A stretch of DNA of 64,000 bases from Alloprevotella sp. GTDB lineage: Bacteria; Bacteroidota; Bacteroidia; Bacteroidales; Bacteroidaceae. Of this stretch, positions 42,962 to 51,081 are shown piece after piece. The first letter of the stretch is position 1; the number at the start of each line of letters is the position of its first letter. The stretch lies in contig JAFUTC010000007.1 in the NCBI GenBank assembly GCA_017471505.1, positions 124,001 through 188,000 on the forward strand, given 5' to 3'. The notes below the pieces were generated by a model. It did not search any database, was not told the origin of the DNA, and worked only from the letters and a program-made list of their open reading frames with translations. Position numbers and translations under genes: made by a program.

Positions 42962-44665
42962 TTAATGGTGCTTAATACCCATGCGAGCCTCAACTACATT
43001 GATTACATAATCACCCAATTTTTCACATTCGTTGATTATGTCCATGTAAATAGTGCCCAGCGTATAGTCATACTGGTGGTTATCAATATCATTGATGTTC
43101 TGACTCTTAAGTTGGTCGCGGTAGTGATTTATCTCATGCTCCAGATTGTAAGACTTATTCGTGTCGAAATCTGCCTTACGCCCGTTGAGCATCTGATTCA
43201 TCAACGACAGACTCTCATCGTTGAGTTCAAACATCTGATAGATGTGTCGCTGCTGTTCTTCGGTGAACTGTTCCTTACTAACCTTGCCTCGATTGATTGC
43301 ACGGGCCAAATTGTAACAACTGTCGCCAATACTTTCCAATTCCGATATCTCGCGGAGCATGGCACGTATCTTTCCTTTCGTTTCGGGACTCAAATGCGCG
43401 TCGCTGATTTGGTTAAGATAGCGGCCGATTTGTAGTTCCATGTTGTCGGATATACTTTCGTATTTCTCAATCCGACTAAACAGTTTGTTGAACGATTCAT
43501 CCTTCTCGTTGACCAGGTCTTTGCAGAACGTAAACATACGGTGCACGCGCTTTGCAAAGTTCTGTATTTCCTTTTCTGCCTCCAGCAGCGAGAGTTCAGG
43601 CGTCTCCAGCAAGCCTCCGCTTATGAACTGCAGGCGGAACTCGTCTTCCTCTTCTGCTTTCGCCTTGATAACGTAGCATACGAACTTCTCAATATACGGC
43701 ACGAACCAGATAAGCAGGAATGTGTTTGAGATGTTGAACGCGGAGTGGAATGTAGCGAGCACAACCGATATGCGGGCAAGATTCTCCGTGTATCCGGGCT
43801 GGCCGGGCAATATGTCCTTGTCGAAGCCTACCATATTGCATACGGCCGCAAGAAACCACGGCAGCACGGCAAGTACCCAGCACACGCCCAGCACATTGAT
43901 GCTCATGTGAGCAAATGCGGCGCGACGGGCCTGAGTATTAGCCGACAGCGCCACGATATTCGAGGTGATAGTCGTTCCGATATTTTCGCCAAGCACAAGC
44001 ATAATACCTTGATCGATGTGCAATACTCCCGTAGAGCAGAGTATCATAGTAATGGCCATGATAGCCGCAGAAGACTGCACACACAGCGTCAGTATCGTTC
44101 CCATCAATAGGAAGAACAGCGAATTCCAGAATGAAGCATCGTTAAACTGGGCAAAAAACGAACTGATAATCTGACTTGTCTCCGGATCCTGCACGATACC
44201 GAAACCGGTTTCCTTAAGGGTTGTGAGTCCCAAAAAGAGAAATGCGACGCCAAATAGGAAATCTCCGATGAGGCGACGTTTCTTCATATAAATTAGAAGA
44301 ATGCCTATAAAGAATGCAATATAGACGAAGTTGGCTATGTCAAAGGAAAATCCCAGAGACATAATCCAGGCCGTTACCGTCGTACCGATATGCGCACCCA
44401 TGATTACGGAAATGGCCTGCACAAGAGTCAAAAGGCCGGCGTTCACAAAGGAAACGGTCATCAAGGTCGTTGCAGTTGACGATTGCACCGCGGCCGTCAC
44501 AAACATACCAGTAAGCATTCCGGTGAACCGATTATGCGTCATGGTACCAAGTACGTGGCGAAGTTGGCTGCCAGCCATCTTCTGCAAACTCTCACTCATG
44601 GATTTCATACCGAACATAAGCAAGGCAAGCGAACCCAAGAGTTTAAAGAAAATCCAGATAGTCAT
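42962..44665 (-). CDS. Na/phosphate symporter family protein with PhoU-like domain
   Basis: 567 residues from ATG 44665 (the 28 extra residues upstream look non-coding). Inner-membrane protein with about nine transmembrane helices and the two inverted NptA/PNaS repeats marked by VQSSTATTLM and VQSSAAIMAITMI, plus MGAHIGTTVTAWI and GENIGTTITSNI. The C-terminal 200 residues form a cytoplasmic PhoU-like four-helix region (SIGDSCYNLARAI, INECEKLGDYVINVVEA). Predicted role is sodium-coupled phosphate uptake or efflux; direction is not known. Confidence 0.9.
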   Translation of the reverse strand: MTIWIFFKLLGSLALLMFGMKSMSESLQKMAGSQLRHVLGTMTHNRFTGMLTGMFVTAAVQSSTATTLMTVSFVNAGLLTLVQAISVIMGAHIGTTVTAWIMSLGFSFDIANFVYIAFFIGILLIYMKKRRLIGDFLFGVAFLFLGLTTLKETGFGIVQDPETSQIISSFFAQFNDASFWNSLFFLLMGTILTLCVQSSAAIMAITMILCSTGVLHIDQGIMLVLGENIGTTITSNIVALSANTQARRAAFAHMSINVLGVCWVLAVLPWFLAAVCNMVGFDKDILPGQPGYTENLARISVVLATFHSAFNISNTFLLIWFVPYIEKFVCYVIKAKAEEEDEFRLQFISGGLLETPELSLLEAEKEIQNFAKRVHRMFTFCKDLVNEKDESFNKLFSRIEKYESISDNMELQIGRYLNQISDAHLSPETKGKIRAMLREISELESIGDSCYNLARAINRGKVSKEQFTEEQQRHIYQMFELNDESLSLMNQMLNGRKADFDTNKSYNLEHEINHYRDQLKSQNINDIDNHQYDYTLGTIYMDIINECEKLGDYVINVVEARMGIKHH

Positions 44666-44849
44666 AGAAGTAAGCCTTATTGGTTTGTCAGGAGGCAAAT
44701 ATGTCCGATTTGACTCCCTGTCGGTTGAATACAAAATTACCGTTTGCAAAGATAATAGAATATCTGGTCTGTCAAAGCAAAAGTCGTGTATTTATCGGCC
44801 TTTATTGTTCACATTTTCGTATTATGTATGGATTTCCACTAATTCTATT

Positions 44850-44857
44850 TATTTTTG
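44850..44857 (+). promoter_or_regulatory. -7 box before the polytopic membrane protein gene
   Basis: TATTTTTG, 17 bases before the ATG at 44875; no clear -33 match. Confidence 0.4.
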
Positions 44858-44874
44858 CACGAACCATACTGTCT

Positions 44875-46134
44875 ATGTCCACTACGCCCCATTTGTCCAA
44901 CCGAAAGTGTCAGTTCACTGTCCTCGCGTCCTTATTGGCCGTGCTGGCATTGCTATGCTTCTACCAATTCCGACAGGCCATGCTCACGCCTTGGGTAGGC
45001 GACGACATCGAATACCAGTACATTGTCGGGCACAAGTACCTCGAATTCACCGACTCCCCTATCGAGTCGCTTGACGACATTGTGGACTCGCAGCAAAGGC
45101 ACTATTTCTTTGTCAACGGGCGTACCCCTGTGCATTTTGTCATACAACTGTTCAGCAGTTTGTTCGGGCGGCAGGCATTTGCCTTTATGCAGACGGCCAT
45201 ATGCATGCTGTTTCTGATGCTTGCCATAAGACTCTCCCACCTTCGCTGTGGCAATCCGCTTCATGTGCTTATGGCCTTGGCACTTTGGTTTATAATGCCG
45301 TCTATCGCCATAACACCGGTACTGCAGGCGAACTATGTATGGGCCTACGCGTTCATCCTCCTTTTTCTCATCCTATGGGAAGGACGCCAACGGCGCATGT
45401 GGCCACTCATCTGCCTTATAGCCTTCTTTGCCGGATGGATGCACGAATCCCTCAACATCGGGCTGTCCGTCGGCTTGTTCGTCGGACTGATTACGAAGTC
45501 GGTGACTGACCGCCGCAAATGGCTGCTGTTTGTCTGCTTCTGCCTGGGACTGTCGCTCATCATACTGTCTCCGGCCGCCTGGATGAGGGCCGAAGCACAG
45601 CAGATAGCACTGTCCACCAGCCTGTCTATGGCAGCCCAGTCGATGCGTGTCACGTTCATCTGCATCATAGTTCTCACAGCGGCTGCCCTACTGCGACGTT
45701 TTCCGCTCAAGGACTTCCTGAAAGAAAACATTGAGTTTGTCGTTGCCGCCATTGTGATGCTCCTTTTTAATATAATTATAGGAGTGGCAACGGCACGGCA
45801 ATTTCTCGGAACCGAACTTTGTGCAGCCGTTCTTCTGCTTCGTTTCGTAGCACGACAGGGCATTTCTTCCGCCAAGGTCCGTGCGGCAGTTGCCATGGTC
45901 AGTTTGGTTGTATGCCTGTCTATTGCCACTAAGCGCATCCACTTTGTCGATGCCACGCGCCAGGCTTATGCCGACATTGTCGATAAGGCAGTCAACGCCC
46001 CCGACGGCACAACGGTCGTCATCGACAATCGGGTGGACGGAAAACCTTGGCCCGGAGTCAACCATCTCTATACAATGGAAAAAATGTTGCAGACAACGAC
46101 CCATCGTCCCATTTCCCTGCAGCAAGCACAATAG
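44875..46134 (+). CDS. Polytopic membrane protein, possible DUF6056 / GT-C-like
   Basis: 419 residues from ATG 44875, about 10-11 transmembrane helices. After the first helix comes the periplasmic loop TPWVGDDIEYQYIVG, whose paired acidic residues resemble the catalytic loop of GT-C glycosyltransferases and of the DUF6056 family of Bacteroidetes. A further loop has WMHESLNIG. The protein ends with a soluble tail (TVVIDNRVDGKPWPGVNHLYTM). Family assignment is tentative and no substrate can be named. The frame opens earlier (44680), but the promoter and first helix favour 44875. It is convergent with the LolE-like gene. Confidence 0.55.
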   Translation: MSTTPHLSNRKCQFTVLASLLAVLALLCFYQFRQAMLTPWVGDDIEYQYIVGHKYLEFTDSPIESLDDIVDSQQRHYFFVNGRTPVHFVIQLFSSLFGRQAFAFMQTAICMLFLMLAIRLSHLRCGNPLHVLMALALWFIMPSIAITPVLQANYVWAYAFILLFLILWEGRQRRMWPLICLIAFFAGWMHESLNIGLSVGLFVGLITKSVTDRRKWLLFVCFCLGLSLIILSPAAWMRAEAQQIALSTSLSMAAQSMRVTFICIIVLTAAALLRRFPLKDFLKENIEFVVAAIVMLLFNIIIGVATARQFLGTELCAAVLLLRFVARQGISSAKVRAAVAMVSLVVCLSIATKRIHFVDATRQAYADIVDKAVNAPDGTTVVIDNRVDGKPWPGVNHLYTMEKMLQTTTHRPISLQQAQ

Positions 46135-46171
46135 CATAGTAGCCTGAAACAGACTGTGTTCGCCTGGCAGT

Positions 46172-47434
46172 CTAATCGAAACGGATTGCCCGGGCGGGTT
46201 GTATGCGTTCCACAAGCAGACTTGGAATAATCAGAGCCAGCAGCGTAACGGCAAACGTAGCCAAATTCAGCAGCAGAATAAGCCACACGTTCATATCTAC
46301 GGGCAGCACACGCACATAATAGGTAGCCGGGTCAAGTTGCACAAGTCCGAACCGCTGCTGCACCCACAAGAGCGAGCAGCCTATAAGGTTGCCCCATATC
46401 AGACCACGCACAACGATAAATGCCGCATAATAGAGAAACGAGGTGCGTATGTGGCGGGTTGACATTCCTATGGCGCAGAGTAGTCCGATATCGCTTGTGC
46501 GTTCCAATATCAGTATAAGTAGTCCGGCACTCATACTGAACACGGCCACCAGAGCCACCAGCACAAGAATAAGCCAGATGTTCATGTCAAGAAGTGAGAG
46601 CCAACTGACCACTTGCATAGTGCGAGGATTTTCGTTGAGTCCCACAACCATTTTCTGCTCCGTCAGATTTTCCGCCAACAACGGTTCGGCTTGTTCGGTC
46701 AGTAATTCCGTCCAGTCGGTCATGGGCAGTTTTTGGTCGGAATATATCTCTACTCCGCTCACGGTGTTGGGTTCCCATTCGTTAAGTCTTTGCACCACGC
46801 TCATCGGAACCACGGCCATGTGCTGGTCATATTGCTTCACGTTGGTCTGATAGATGGCGGCAATCGTAAACCGGCGCATCTTTACCGTTTCCTCGAAGAA
46901 ATAGGCATACACCTTATCTCCAACCGCCAGATGGAGCGCACTTGCATGCGTCTGCGATATGACTATCTGGTTGTTGGAGGCACTGTCGGCATAGTTGGGC
47001 AAGGCTCCGTCTACGATAGACTCTTCCAGAAAATGAGTGTCATATTCGGGAGCAATGCCGCGTAGGAGAATGGCCTCGAACTCCTCTTCTGTCTTCAGCA
47101 CACCCATTTTCTCAGCAAAACGCTGCACCCTTTCCACGCCCTGCAACTGAGTTATGCGACTAATGAACGAAGAATCGACGGCAATGCCATATTGGTCGGG
47201 CTGGACAAACGAGCGAATGTCCACAACCTGGGCATGTGCCGAAAAACCATATAGTTTTCGGTTGATTTCCTGCTTAAATCCGCGCACAATGCCCACAGAA
47301 ACTATCATGACGGCCAATCCGAGCGCTACGCCTATCGTTGCAATGCGCACGGCCGGCGCAGATGCACGCGGACGCGACGTCTGGTCGCCATAGCCGCCAT
47401 AGAACTTCCGGGCAATGTATAGGGGCAGATTCAC
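46172..47434 (-). CDS. FtsX/LolE-like ABC transporter permease
   Basis: 420 residues from GTG 47434, 7 bases after the aminotransferase stop; this gives the family-like start MNLPLYIARKFYGG. An ATG at 47479 would overlap the upstream gene by 38 bases. Topology is that of MacB/LolC/E permeases: one helix near 30-55 (IATIGVALGLAVMIVSVGIV), a large periplasmic domain, then three helices at the C-terminus including the FtsX segment (LIVALVALVAVFSMSAGLLILILERTSDIGLL-like, near 280-315). Likely partner is a LolD-type ATPase encoded elsewhere; lipoprotein release is the probable function. Confidence 0.82.
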   Translation of the reverse strand: MNLPLYIARKFYGGYGDQTSRPRASAPAVRIATIGVALGLAVMIVSVGIVRGFKQEINRKLYGFSAHAQVVDIRSFVQPDQYGIAVDSSFISRITQLQGVERVQRFAEKMGVLKTEEEFEAILLRGIAPEYDTHFLEESIVDGALPNYADSASNNQIVISQTHASALHLAVGDKVYAYFFEETVKMRRFTIAAIYQTNVKQYDQHMAVVPMSVVQRLNEWEPNTVSGVEIYSDQKLPMTDWTELLTEQAEPLLAENLTEQKMVVGLNENPRTMQVVSWLSLLDMNIWLILVLVALVAVFSMSAGLLILILERTSDIGLLCAIGMSTRHIRTSFLYYAAFIVVRGLIWGNLIGCSLLWVQQRFGLVQLDPATYYVRVLPVDMNVWLILLLNLATFAVTLLALIIPSLLVERIQPARAIRFD

Positions 47435-47441
47435 GTTTGGC

Positions 47442-48659
47442 TTATTCGCTGGATGGGTTCGACTGAGGCAACTTGGCATAGGCCTCTAATGCCTTGCGAA
47501 GCACTAACACGGCTTTTTCCAAGTCGGCCAGTTTGAGCACGTAGGCCATTCGGACTTGGTCGCGGCCAGCACCTGGGGTAATATAGAACCCTGCTGCGGG
47601 CGCCATCATTATGGTTGAGTTTTCGTAGCGAAAGTCCGACAGACACCAGGCACAGAACTTCTCGGCATCGTCAACGGGCAATTTGACCACCGTATAGAAC
47701 GCTCCCATCGGAATAGGCGTATAGACGCCGGGAATGCGGTTGAGTTGGTCGATAAGGAAGTTGCGCCGCTCGACATATTCCTCGTAGCAGGCTGCCTGAT
47801 AGTCGGGCGGTGCCTCGAGCGAGGCCTCTGCCACGATTTGTCCGAGCAACGGTGGACTCAAACGGGCTTGGCAGAATTTCATCACGGCGTCGCGCACCTC
47901 TTTGTTCTTTGTAATCAGCGCACCGATGCGTATTCCGCACTCGCTGTAGCGTTTCGACACCGAATCAATCAATACGACGTTCTGCTCGATGCCGTCCAGA
48001 TGGAACGCACTGATATAAGGCGAGCCTGTGTAAATAAATTCACGATAGACTTCATCGGAAAACAGGAAGAGGTCATATTTCTTCACCAGGTCGCGAATCT
48101 GATTCATCTCGCGGCGCGTATACAAGTAACCCGTCGGATTATTGGGGTTGCAAATCATGATGGCCCGCGTGCGCTCGTTGATAAGTTTCTCGAACTCCTC
48201 TACCTTGGGCAGCGCAAATCCCTCCTCGATAGTGGTGGCTATCGTACGGATGACGGCGCCGGCCGCTACTGCAAACGATTTATAGTTAGCGTAGCCGGGC
48301 TCGGGCATAATTATTTCGTCGCCGGGGTTGAGGCATGTCAAGAAGGCAAATAGTACAGCCTCGGAACCGCCCGCAGTAATCACGATATCGTCGGGGTCTA
48401 ACCGAATCTGATACTTATCGTAGTATTTGGTAAGTTTGGTGCGATAGGACAAAAAGCCTTCGCTAGGACTATATTCAAGGGTCGTGCGGTCAATGTGCTT
48501 TAAGGCTTCAAGACCGATGTCGGGAGTTGGCAAGTCGGGCTGACCTATATTCAGATGATAGACCTTTACTCCCTCTCTGGCGGCTGCGGCTGCCAGCGGA
48601 GCCAACTTTCGGATGGGCGAAAGCGGCATGGTTTGCGCACGTTCTGATAGTTTTAACAT
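47442..48659 (-). CDS. PLP-dependent aminotransferase, aspartate aminotransferase class I
   Basis: 405 residues, fold-type I. Motifs: VYHLNIGQPDLPTP, ITAGGSEAVLFAF, the CNPNNPTGYLYTRREM segment, FSDEVYREFIY (PLP-binding Asp and Tyr), VLIDSVSKRYSECGIRIG with the Schiff-base Lys, and ITPGAGRDQVRMAYV with the substrate-carboxylate Arg. Aspartate or aromatic amino acids are probable substrates; specificity cannot be read directly. Likely co-transcribed with the LolE-like gene. Confidence 0.9.
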   Translation of the reverse strand: MLKLSERAQTMPLSPIRKLAPLAAAAAREGVKVYHLNIGQPDLPTPDIGLEALKHIDRTTLEYSPSEGFLSYRTKLTKYYDKYQIRLDPDDIVITAGGSEAVLFAFLTCLNPGDEIIMPEPGYANYKSFAVAAGAVIRTIATTIEEGFALPKVEEFEKLINERTRAIMICNPNNPTGYLYTRREMNQIRDLVKKYDLFLFSDEVYREFIYTGSPYISAFHLDGIEQNVVLIDSVSKRYSECGIRIGALITKNKEVRDAVMKFCQARLSPPLLGQIVAEASLEAPPDYQAACYEEYVERRNFLIDQLNRIPGVYTPIPMGAFYTVVKLPVDDAEKFCAWCLSDFRYENSTIMMAPAAGFYITPGAGRDQVRMAYVLKLADLEKAVLVLRKALEAYAKLPQSNPSSE

Positions 48660-48785
48660 AGCGGTAGAATATGCTTTCTAAAGCGAAAATAAGAAAATCT
48701 GAAGAACCCGCATTACAATCGGTCAAAATAAACTGCGAAAACTGCAACCACCCTGCCAAAATCGGTCGTTTCATAATCGGTTGTT

Positions 48786-48851
48786 CCGTTTCAAGGCTTG
48801 AAATACGCATTTCAGGGCTTGGAATGTACGTTTCAAGCCCTGAAATGAAAC
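48786..48851. repeat. Family B 21-bp periodic palindrome array, locus B3
   Basis: The 310-base gap between the aminotransferase and the HU-like gene holds this array and one promoter; I see no gene. Three units have cores at 48789, 48810 and 48831, exactly 21 bp apart. Unit 2 (CATTTCAGGGCTTG, 48808-48821) and unit 3 (CAAGCCCTGAAATG, 48834-48847) are exact reverse complements over 14 bp. The array ends 14 bases before the -33 element of the HU-like gene. Confidence 0.92.
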
Positions 48852-48865
48852 AAGGCAAAGACCTG

Positions 48866-48896
48866 TTGGAAATCCGGACAGATTCTGCTATCTTTG
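48866..48896 (+). promoter_or_regulatory. Promoter of the HU-like gene
   Basis: TTG at 48866-48868, 20-base spacer, TATCTTTG at 48889-48896, a full match to the Bacteroidetes pattern. It lies just downstream of array B3. Confidence 0.65.
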
Positions 48897-48969
48897 TACA
48901 TAGGTTCTCCCACCTTCCAGCGGGACGGTTGGGAGACCGGATTGTTTTACCTATTAAAGAACTTATAGT

Positions 48970-49590
48970 ATGAATGAAAAAACTCGTTTCTCCCTCAAGG
49001 AGATGCCTGCCGGCATGTGGTCCGAAAGGCGAATCTATCCGAAAGTGACTGGCGGAGCCACCATGCAACCCGAAGCGGTGGTGGCCCATATTGCCCACAG
49101 CACGACGCTTACGGCGGCCGACGTGCGGGCCACGCTGACGGCGTTGCACGACCTGCTCGTCGAACAGTTGGCCTGTGGCAACAGAGTATGCCTCGAAGGC
49201 ATCGGCATATTCAACGCAACGCTTACTCTCAACGCCAAAGGTGCCGACAAACTGAAGCAGGGTCGGAAAATTATCGGTAGCGACGTGGCGCTGAAGCGCA
49301 TCTGGTGCCGAACGGCTCCCCTATTGCGCCGCCACGTAGAAGCCTCCCTCTCGCCCACTCCTCAACCCAAAAGCCGTGCCGGTGGCGATGAAACGGTCGA
49401 TACCATGGAGGCGCGACTGGACAAGGCCCTTGCCTTCATCGGCGAACGGGGGGCCCTCTACCTGAACGACTATGTCGGACTGACACACCTCAGCCGCACC
49501 ACCGCATGGCGCGAACTAAACCGACTAGTAAGTCTAGGCCGTCTGCAGAAAGAAGGCTCGGGCGCACGCACTCACTATGTGGCCGGCTAA
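48970..49590 (+). CDS. HU-like DNA-binding protein with C-terminal winged helix
   Basis: 206 residues, basic. The N-terminal 125 residues match the HU/IHF-like (HU-HIG) proteins of Bacteroidales: YPKVTGGATMQPEAVVAHIAHSTTLTAADVRATLTALHDLLVEQLACGNRVCLEGIGIF (in parts), a helical dimer core leading into a beta arm. A proline-rich linker (LSPTPQPKSR) leads to a C-terminal winged helix (about 140-206, VGLTHLSRTTAWRELNRLVSLGRLQKEGSG). The fusion suggests a sequence-reading nucleoid protein or regulator. ATG at 48970. The 3' end overlaps the facing DUF1460 gene by 4 bases. Confidence 0.78.
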   Translation: MNEKTRFSLKEMPAGMWSERRIYPKVTGGATMQPEAVVAHIAHSTTLTAADVRATLTALHDLLVEQLACGNRVCLEGIGIFNATLTLNAKGADKLKQGRKIIGSDVALKRIWCRTAPLLRRHVEASLSPTPQPKSRAGGDETVDTMEARLDKALAFIGERGALYLNDYVGLTHLSRTTAWRELNRLVSLGRLQKEGSGARTHYVAG

Positions 49591-50453
49591 AAATCGGGAT
49601 TGAGTCGAAAGACTTTGATACCTAAGAACGACGGACGCTTATACAGATAGTTGAATAGTGTCGACGAGTCGGCCACCACACGCTTCTGCTGACTCGAAGC
49701 ATGGAGCATGTGCAGGCGGCCATAACGGTCGTAGAAAGCAAAACCGAGGTGGGCATAGTCGAGTCCGTCGCGCGACGTGACTACTGCAATGATGTCGCCG
49801 TCCTCGATAGACGAAAGTGCCCGGCGCGACTGGCGAATTTTTTGCTGCGGCACATAGGGAACGGCCGCACCATTATAGCGGCGCTCAAGCCTACGGATGC
49901 TATCGACGGCAACTGGGTCGTCGCGAAGCATGGCATAGGACTGTGGATGGACCGACATATAGTGGTTGTCAATCCGAAGCACGGCGGTACACAAAGTCTT
50001 GTCGGCGACACTCGTCACAAGGTGGCGTGCCTCGTTGTCAAGAGCCCACCAATGGAAATAGTGGTGGCGTGAAAGATAGCCATTACGCACTCCGCCGAAA
50101 TAGCGCAGACGGGTGAGCATGGCCTTATAGTCGGCAAATGTGGCAAGGTCGCGCTGGCGACAAAGCCGGAGCGCACAGACGGTTTCTACGAGCGTGGTGC
50201 AGTCGAATTCGTGCAAGTTGACCACAAGTGGTTCGAATGCTCCCCTCTCAAGGGTGTGCGCCACATAAGGACAGCCCAAAAACTGACGGGCAAACCATAA
50301 TGTGCCCGCATCCTTGGGAGCGGTGGCCAGAAGTCGCTCCACCAACGCCGAGTCGCTATCGCTGACAATGGTTTCGCCTATGCCGTCCGCCCGCATCAGC
50401 ATGGCAGCGGCCCATAGCCAAAAGAAAATCGACAGTCGGAGCATGGTATTCAT
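49587..50453 (-). CDS. DUF1460 protein, NlpC/P60-like amidase
   Basis: 288 residues from ATG 50453; a TTG 9 codons upstream is the alternative. Signal peptide MNTMLRLSIFFWLWAAAMLMRADG. The catalytic pattern of the N-acetylmuramoyl-L-alanine amidase-like DUF1460 family is visible: FLGCPYVAHTLE, NLHEFDCTTLVET (active Cys near 85) and LDYAHLGFAFY (His). It is predicted to act on peptidoglycan or its fragments in the periplasm. Follows the FAH-like gene on the same strand after 29 bases. Confidence 0.85.
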   Translation of the reverse strand: MNTMLRLSIFFWLWAAAMLMRADGIGETIVSDSDSALVERLLATAPKDAGTLWFARQFLGCPYVAHTLERGAFEPLVVNLHEFDCTTLVETVCALRLCRQRDLATFADYKAMLTRLRYFGGVRNGYLSRHHYFHWWALDNEARHLVTSVADKTLCTAVLRIDNHYMSVHPQSYAMLRDDPVAVDSIRRLERRYNGAAVPYVPQQKIRQSRRALSSIEDGDIIAVVTSRDGLDYAHLGFAFYDRYGRLHMLHASSQQKRVVADSSTLFNYLYKRPSFLGIKVFRLNPDF

Positions 50454-50482
50454 AGACACATGGGGGGAACGGACCGACAAGA

Positions 50483-51058
50483 CTATTTTACGCGGAAACG
50501 CATGGCTTCGGCTTGCTGGAGAAAGCCACTTATCTCGTCATTGTAGCGACAAGCGAACGGATGCGACGTAGCCACCACGACAACATCTCCGACACAGAGC
50601 TTATGATTTCGGCTCAGCCGGGCCACAAGTTGCTCGGGCGACTGGACAAGTGCCGACACGCTGAAGGACGGCACGGAGATTTCGTTGTGGCGGACCGACC
50701 AATCGACCGACGCAAGCGGACTGTCGGCCGACACCGTATGCCACTCCGACACATTGAGCACCCCGTCGTAGGCCAACGCACTGCTCCACGGCAATGCCTC
50801 GGCACGAAGTTGCTGCAACAGAGACTCGTTGCGAAACAGCACGGCGACGGCCACTGAATCGATATAGCGGCAGGCAAACTGCTCGGCGATGTTCTTGCCC
50901 AACCTACCGATGCGCACGGCAAGCGTAGGGAAAGCCGTCATCGCCATATCGATGTCGGGCAGGAAGAAGGGCTGACCAACGCGATTGAGTGCCGTGTCGG
51001 GCAGAATGTAATAGGCTCCGGCGGAAACTACGTTATCTACAGCAACAAAAATCTTCAT
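50483..51058 (-). CDS. Degenerate fumarylacetoacetate hydrolase-fold protein
   Basis: 191 residues, no signal peptide. The order of segments follows the FAH fold: PFFLPDID, FPTLAVRIGRLGKNIAEQFACRYIDSVAVAVLF, LPWSSALAYDGVLNVSEW, and SPEQLVARLSRNHKLCVGDVVVVATSHPF, which parallels the family's LIAYLSxxxTLxPGDVIxTGTP. The metal ligands are not conserved: the E-x-E before LAVVIG is FPT (43-45) and the later Asp of NDVSARD is missing (VLFRNES). Possibly a non-catalytic relative. Lies 23 bases after sprA and 29 before the DUF1460 gene. Assignment is from pattern only. Confidence 0.6.
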   Translation of the reverse strand: MKIFVAVDNVVSAGAYYILPDTALNRVGQPFFLPDIDMAMTAFPTLAVRIGRLGKNIAEQFACRYIDSVAVAVLFRNESLLQQLRAEALPWSSALAYDGVLNVSEWHTVSADSPLASVDWSVRHNEISVPSFSVSALVQSPEQLVARLSRNHKLCVGDVVVVATSHPFACRYNDEISGFLQQAEAMRFRVK

Positions 51059-51081
51059 AGTCGGTTGACAAGTGGGTCGGA

